DNA from: Pisaster brevispinus | Taxonomy: Eukaryota; Echinodermata; Asteroidea; Forcipulatida; Asteriidae | Reading direction: 5' to 3' | NCBI GenBank assembly: GCA_023634235.1 | Contig: JAMKCF010000013.1 | Span: 17,671,705-17,735,704 of the forward strand | DNA: 64,000 nucleotides | In this document: positions 61,056-64,000 of the stretch, one piece after another | Numbering within the stretch: the stretch's first letter is position 1 | How the letters are laid out: each line of letters starts with the position of its first letter | Made by a program: the position numbers and the translations under genes | The notes under the pieces: model-generated | Databases searched by the model: none | The model's input: only the letters and a program-made list of their open reading frames with translations | What the model was told of the DNA's origin: nothing

Positions 61056-63265
61056 CTGGTGATTTAAACAATATTGTACATCATGTGGACTAGTTGTTTT
61101 CTCTATATATCAACCCTCTTTGGTAAAATTGTGATTATAATATCAGAAGCAACCTACAAACTGTAATAATGAAGGAAACACATTTATTTTAGACGGTTTT
61201 AATTTTGTAGATTGGCTTATCCCCCCCCCCCCATATCGGGCCTGATGAAGAACATCCCAACTCCGTGGGTGGCAAGCCTAGTAACACCATAGAGTGTCAA
61301 ACTTGTTTTTGTTTGTTTGTTTTTTGCTGCTGAACAGCGGCTTAACCACGAGGGGCTTAGGCCGAGAGGTACGTGCCCCCTCCCCCAAATGAAACTGCAA
61401 CCAGCCCTCTATCTATTATTTTTAATTTTTCTTTACTCCATTTTTAATATTCTATATCGAGAAAAAACAGAAGGTATTTACCTTTGAGCTCTCAATTTTC
61501 TCCTGCACATTCCGAGAGTGATAATCCAGATTATAATCATAGCACAAAGCGCTAAAGATAAGCAGCTAATCATGACGAGACTGCACCCGCAAGAAACTGG
61601 CTCTTCCATTTCTGCAAATAGTTTACAAAACGTGACAACAATTTCCAATACTCGACTTGTCCACAACTCCACCCATACATGCTTTTATACACACACTGTA
61701 TTAAAATTACGCCATTAAGTTCTCTTTTTAAAATAGTATTTAGAACGAGTTTGGAAATGTTTTACTTAGTTTACTATTCGAAAAAGTTCCGGTCACCATG
61801 GCAAAAGTTTGCACTACAGTTGAATATTCCATTGTGTCTGCTTTACTTATAAAAGTCGTCCGGTACACAGGGGAATAAAAAGTGTGAAAGTATACAATAA
61901 ACATAAAGTAAAATGGTAACATGTATGTTTATTCTCGCGGTCAGTGCACCGGACTCAATTCTGGCGTTTTCGTTGTCAAGGTAAATGTTTGGGCAATTAA
62001 GAACGTAACAATGGAAACACAAGTGGGATTTTGACACCGGCTTAGTAAACATACATAATAACAAATCAATTATAAACATTGTTCTAACAAACAAACTGTA
62101 GCGTACAATGCTCTACGATGTCAATGTAAACACCGTTGTTCTGAAATAGGCCGCCACCCCTAAGGTCAAACAATAGAAACGTGCACGCACGTACGCAGCT
62201 GCACACACGTACGCACCGACACGCTCGTACGCAGCGGCACGCACACCTCTCAGCCAAAGATAGGTCTTCCTTTGACCCCAAATGAGGGCGCTGTTTGAGC
62301 TTGCGGCGTCATTATTATGCAAGGGGGTCTATCATGGTAAAACTTACCGATACTGAAACATTCTGGAAGGGTACCATAGTATCCGTTTACACATTGTGCA
62401 ACCCTTTGGCCCATCATCATGCAATAGCCTTCCTTGCAGTAGTAACTAAACCAATCTCCATTGTTGATTTTTATGATGTCTTCCCCTTCCCCAGCAGCAG
62501 CACCGGGGTATCCCCGATTTTCACAAAACACATCAATATTATTCGAAAGCAAATCGGCCGTCGAAATGTAGCAACAATCTGCGTAAAAAAAACCCCAACA
62601 AATATTGCTATTAGACATTTACTTAATTATATTATGTAATAATTGCATCAGGGATTTTGTTTTCTTCTTTTAGTGGGTACCACATAAATTAAATTAATGT
62701 ACGTCGATTTGGGTCAAGATTAATGGAACAAACTAAGCACGTGGGATGACATAGTATAATATTGATTCTATTACTTTGAAAATTAAATTCACTCAAAAAA
62801 AAAAGAAAAAAAAGAGAGAAGAAGTTAGAAATGACACAGATACCGGTCCTAAGGGGGCTGGCCCATGTCTGGGGGCAGTATGACCCGGAATATGCTTAAA
62901 ATAATCCGAATACCTGACAATTTGACTCAGGACCGGTGTCAAGATAGAATTTGTTTAGTTGGGGCGTACGATGCGTCAAAAGCTGGACGCTTGGTAGCCT
63001 ACGGTAGTAATACGTGACTCAACTCAGAGCAGCGAAGTTGTGGCCACGTTACGAGTGTAACAGAGACCAGTTTTCGTGTTAAGTGAGTGACGCAAATTTA
63101 TTTTTTAAAGAGATTATGAACACTGACTGGATAAGACCCACCTTTCTCATCAGCATACAATGTCCATGGAGTGCTCGTCATAGTATCTGTCTTGTTGGCA
63201 GCATGCACAGACGAGCTGGTGAAGACGAAAACAACGAGCCAGTAAATTACCACCACTCTCCCCAT
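60782..63265 (-). CDS. Gene E: single-CCP/sushi type I membrane protein with tyrosine-motif tail
   Basis: Four minus-strand exons (63265-63142, 62578-62348, 61611-61482, 61055-60782) join in phases 1, 1, 2 with GT-AG borders to give 252 residues. Residues 1-22 are a signal peptide, then an NKT sequon. Residues ~43-118 form a CCP-like domain. A helix at ~129-154 spans the membrane, followed by RRKLR. The 92-residue tail carries RHPPPLP (191-197, class I SH3 pattern), YPNV (220-223, Grb2-type YxN) and YEYV-x7-YLEI (236-250, ITAM-like but with Val in the first +3 position). I infer a cell-surface signalling receptor; the ligand is unknown. The single sushi domain recalls IL-15 receptor alpha, but nothing shows orthology. 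The main weakness is a strong donor-like site inside the last exon at 60856|60855, so the tail could be spliced differently. Confidence 0.68.
61482..61611 (-). CDS. Gene E exon: transmembrane helix
   Basis: Acceptor ACTATTTGCAG; donor CAAAG|GTAAAT. It encodes EEPVSCGC, then the span from SLVMISCLSLALCAMIIIWI to ITLGMC, then the RRKLRAQ stop-transfer. There is no charged residue inside the helix, so pairing with a charged adaptor helix is not indicated. Confidence 0.72.
62160..62300. repeat. CGTACGCA-rich patch in gene E intron
   Basis: Alternating GCACGCACGTACGCA words occur near 62180-62250, then CAGCCAAAGATAGGTCTTCC. A close relative with CAATGATAGGTCTTCTTGGG lies at about 5258-5320 in the gene B region, so it is probably a small dispersed repeat. 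Confidence 0.5.
62348..62578 (-). CDS. Gene E exon: divergent CCP/sushi domain
   Basis: Acceptor TTTTTTTACGCAG and donor ATCG|GTAAGT. It is a symmetric phase 1-1 exon, usual for CCP modules. Likely core cysteines are in VFCENRG, YYCKEGY, AQCVNGYYG and PECF. The usual Trp before the last Cys is Tyr. Three further Cys (the CC pair at the start and GYC) make seven, leaving one unpaired. Confidence 0.72.
62840..62940. repeat. Degenerate GGGTCA-family fragment in gene E intron
   Basis: ACCGGTCCTAAGGGGGCTGG, ATGACCCGGAATATGC and TTTGACTCAGGACCGG are inverted, decayed words of the GGGTCA family. The fragment lies in the intron between the first two exons. Confidence 0.4.
63142..63265 (-). CDS. Gene E exon: start codon and signal peptide
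   Basis: ATG at 63265-63263 in context AACATCATGG. It encodes MGRVVVIYWLVVFVFTSSSV, then HA as likely cleavage site, then ANKTDT. It ends GAGAAAG|GTGGGT, phase 1. In-frame codons continue upstream without ATG, so this start is the natural choice. Confidence 0.72.
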
Positions 63266-64000
63266 GATGTTGTTTTTTATCCAATAAGACAAGATTCCCC
63301 CAGCGTATGGTGCACAACAATACGTGAATACAAACTGTTATCAATACTCAAAAATTATAGTATTATACTTTCTTTCCCAATGCTCGAGTCAAATAAAAAG
63401 AAACATGTCCGAAACTCGGAAATGAATGCATTAGATTTGTGTACTAAATACAAAATGGCAACCGTTTAGAGATGAAATGGGCGTTAAGTTGAACTTGAAC
63501 AGATGCAGCAGACCAATGTCAGAAACGCGTCAACCTCAGGAGGCACTCCCTATTGGTTGATAGTCGATTGCTTAACATGAATATTCATATCAGATTAGCA
63601 CTAATGGTGTGACATATGGATGTTACCTTTCGGGTGGGAAATTAAAACCTCGATAGTGTACTTATTGTCGGTATAGCAATACCTTGTTGAAAGACATCTT
63701 CTGAAGATAACTATGAATGTAATATCTGCGGGTACTTTTTAACAAAACAGTAGCATTAAAGTGTGGTTACACCACAGCCAGGCTTAGTTTACACTACCCT
63801 CCACGCCCACCGTTTTGTTTTTTCTCTTCTTCTTTCTGATATCTTCTGAGGTTAAATCACATGTGACTGAATTGATCCACCCACCGGTACAGTTTCTGAA
63901 ATGATTGATGGTAACAAGACCCCCCCCCCATTACCGATGAGGCGGATAATTCAGGAAATGACTTGTCTGCTAGTCGGACAAAATAAGTGATGCGCTGCTC
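63266..64000. other. Upstream region of gene E
   Basis: This stretch should contain the 5' untranslated region and perhaps the promoter of gene E. I see no clear TATA box or CpG-rich core. A poly-C run is at about 63921-63929. The open frame at 63083-63469 (+) is an antisense shadow of the first exon. Confidence 0.4.

Noticed and set aside
60838..61071. 77-codon minus-strand frame rich in Pro and Arg
   Set aside because: Shadow of the gene E tail exon in another frame. The real frame is fixed by splice phase and by its tyrosine motifs.

Overview
This is an intron-rich animal genomic window, most likely from a marine invertebrate deuterostome. I favour an echinoderm, possibly a sea star. The evidence is the split genes with GT-AG introns, the ST6GalNAc-type sialyltransferase array, the tRNA-derived SINEs, the many short palindromic MITE-like elements and the frequent poly-G/poly-C runs. 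The taxon is inference; nothing in the window fixes it.

There are two gene systems. The first is a cluster of four alpha-2,6-sialyltransferase genes of the ST6GalNAc III/V/VI type. Gene A (+) shows only its last exon at the left edge (80-443). Gene B (-, 6979-4693) and gene C (-, 15566-11417) lie head-to-tail. Gene D (+, 52036-57171) lies 36 kb to the right. B, C and D share one exon plan: a membrane-anchor/stem exon, a 416-422 nt exon with sialyl motif L, an exon of exactly 108 nt with sialyl motif S, and a last exon with motif III (HYY/HYF) and motif VS. Intron phases are the same in all (0, 2, 2). The short first exon with the start codon was not located for B, C or D.

The second system is gene E (-, 63265-60782), found by joining four exons with matching phases. 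It predicts a 252-residue type I membrane protein: signal peptide, one divergent CCP/sushi domain, one transmembrane helix, and a tail with an SH3-type proline motif, a Grb2-type YxN motif and an ITAM-like tyrosine pair. It is the most interesting object here.

Layout: 1-443 gene A end; 444-4692 non-coding; 4693-6979 gene B; 7.1-11.4 kb repeats; 11417-15566 gene C with a 17-bp minisatellite and a CAG/ACC-type repeat in its introns; 15.6-52.0 kb a long gene-poor stretch with MITE-like elements, SINEs, one LINE remnant (about 31.7-32.2 kb), microsatellites and a CG-rich patch at 24.4-25.0 kb that could be a promoter; 52036-57171 gene D with palindromic elements in its introns; 57.2-60.8 kb repeats; 60782-63265 gene E; then 0.7 kb of upstream sequence. 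The sialyltransferases should act in the Golgi lumen adding sialic acid to glycoproteins or glycolipids. Gene E should act at the cell surface. No functional link between the two systems is shown by the sequence.
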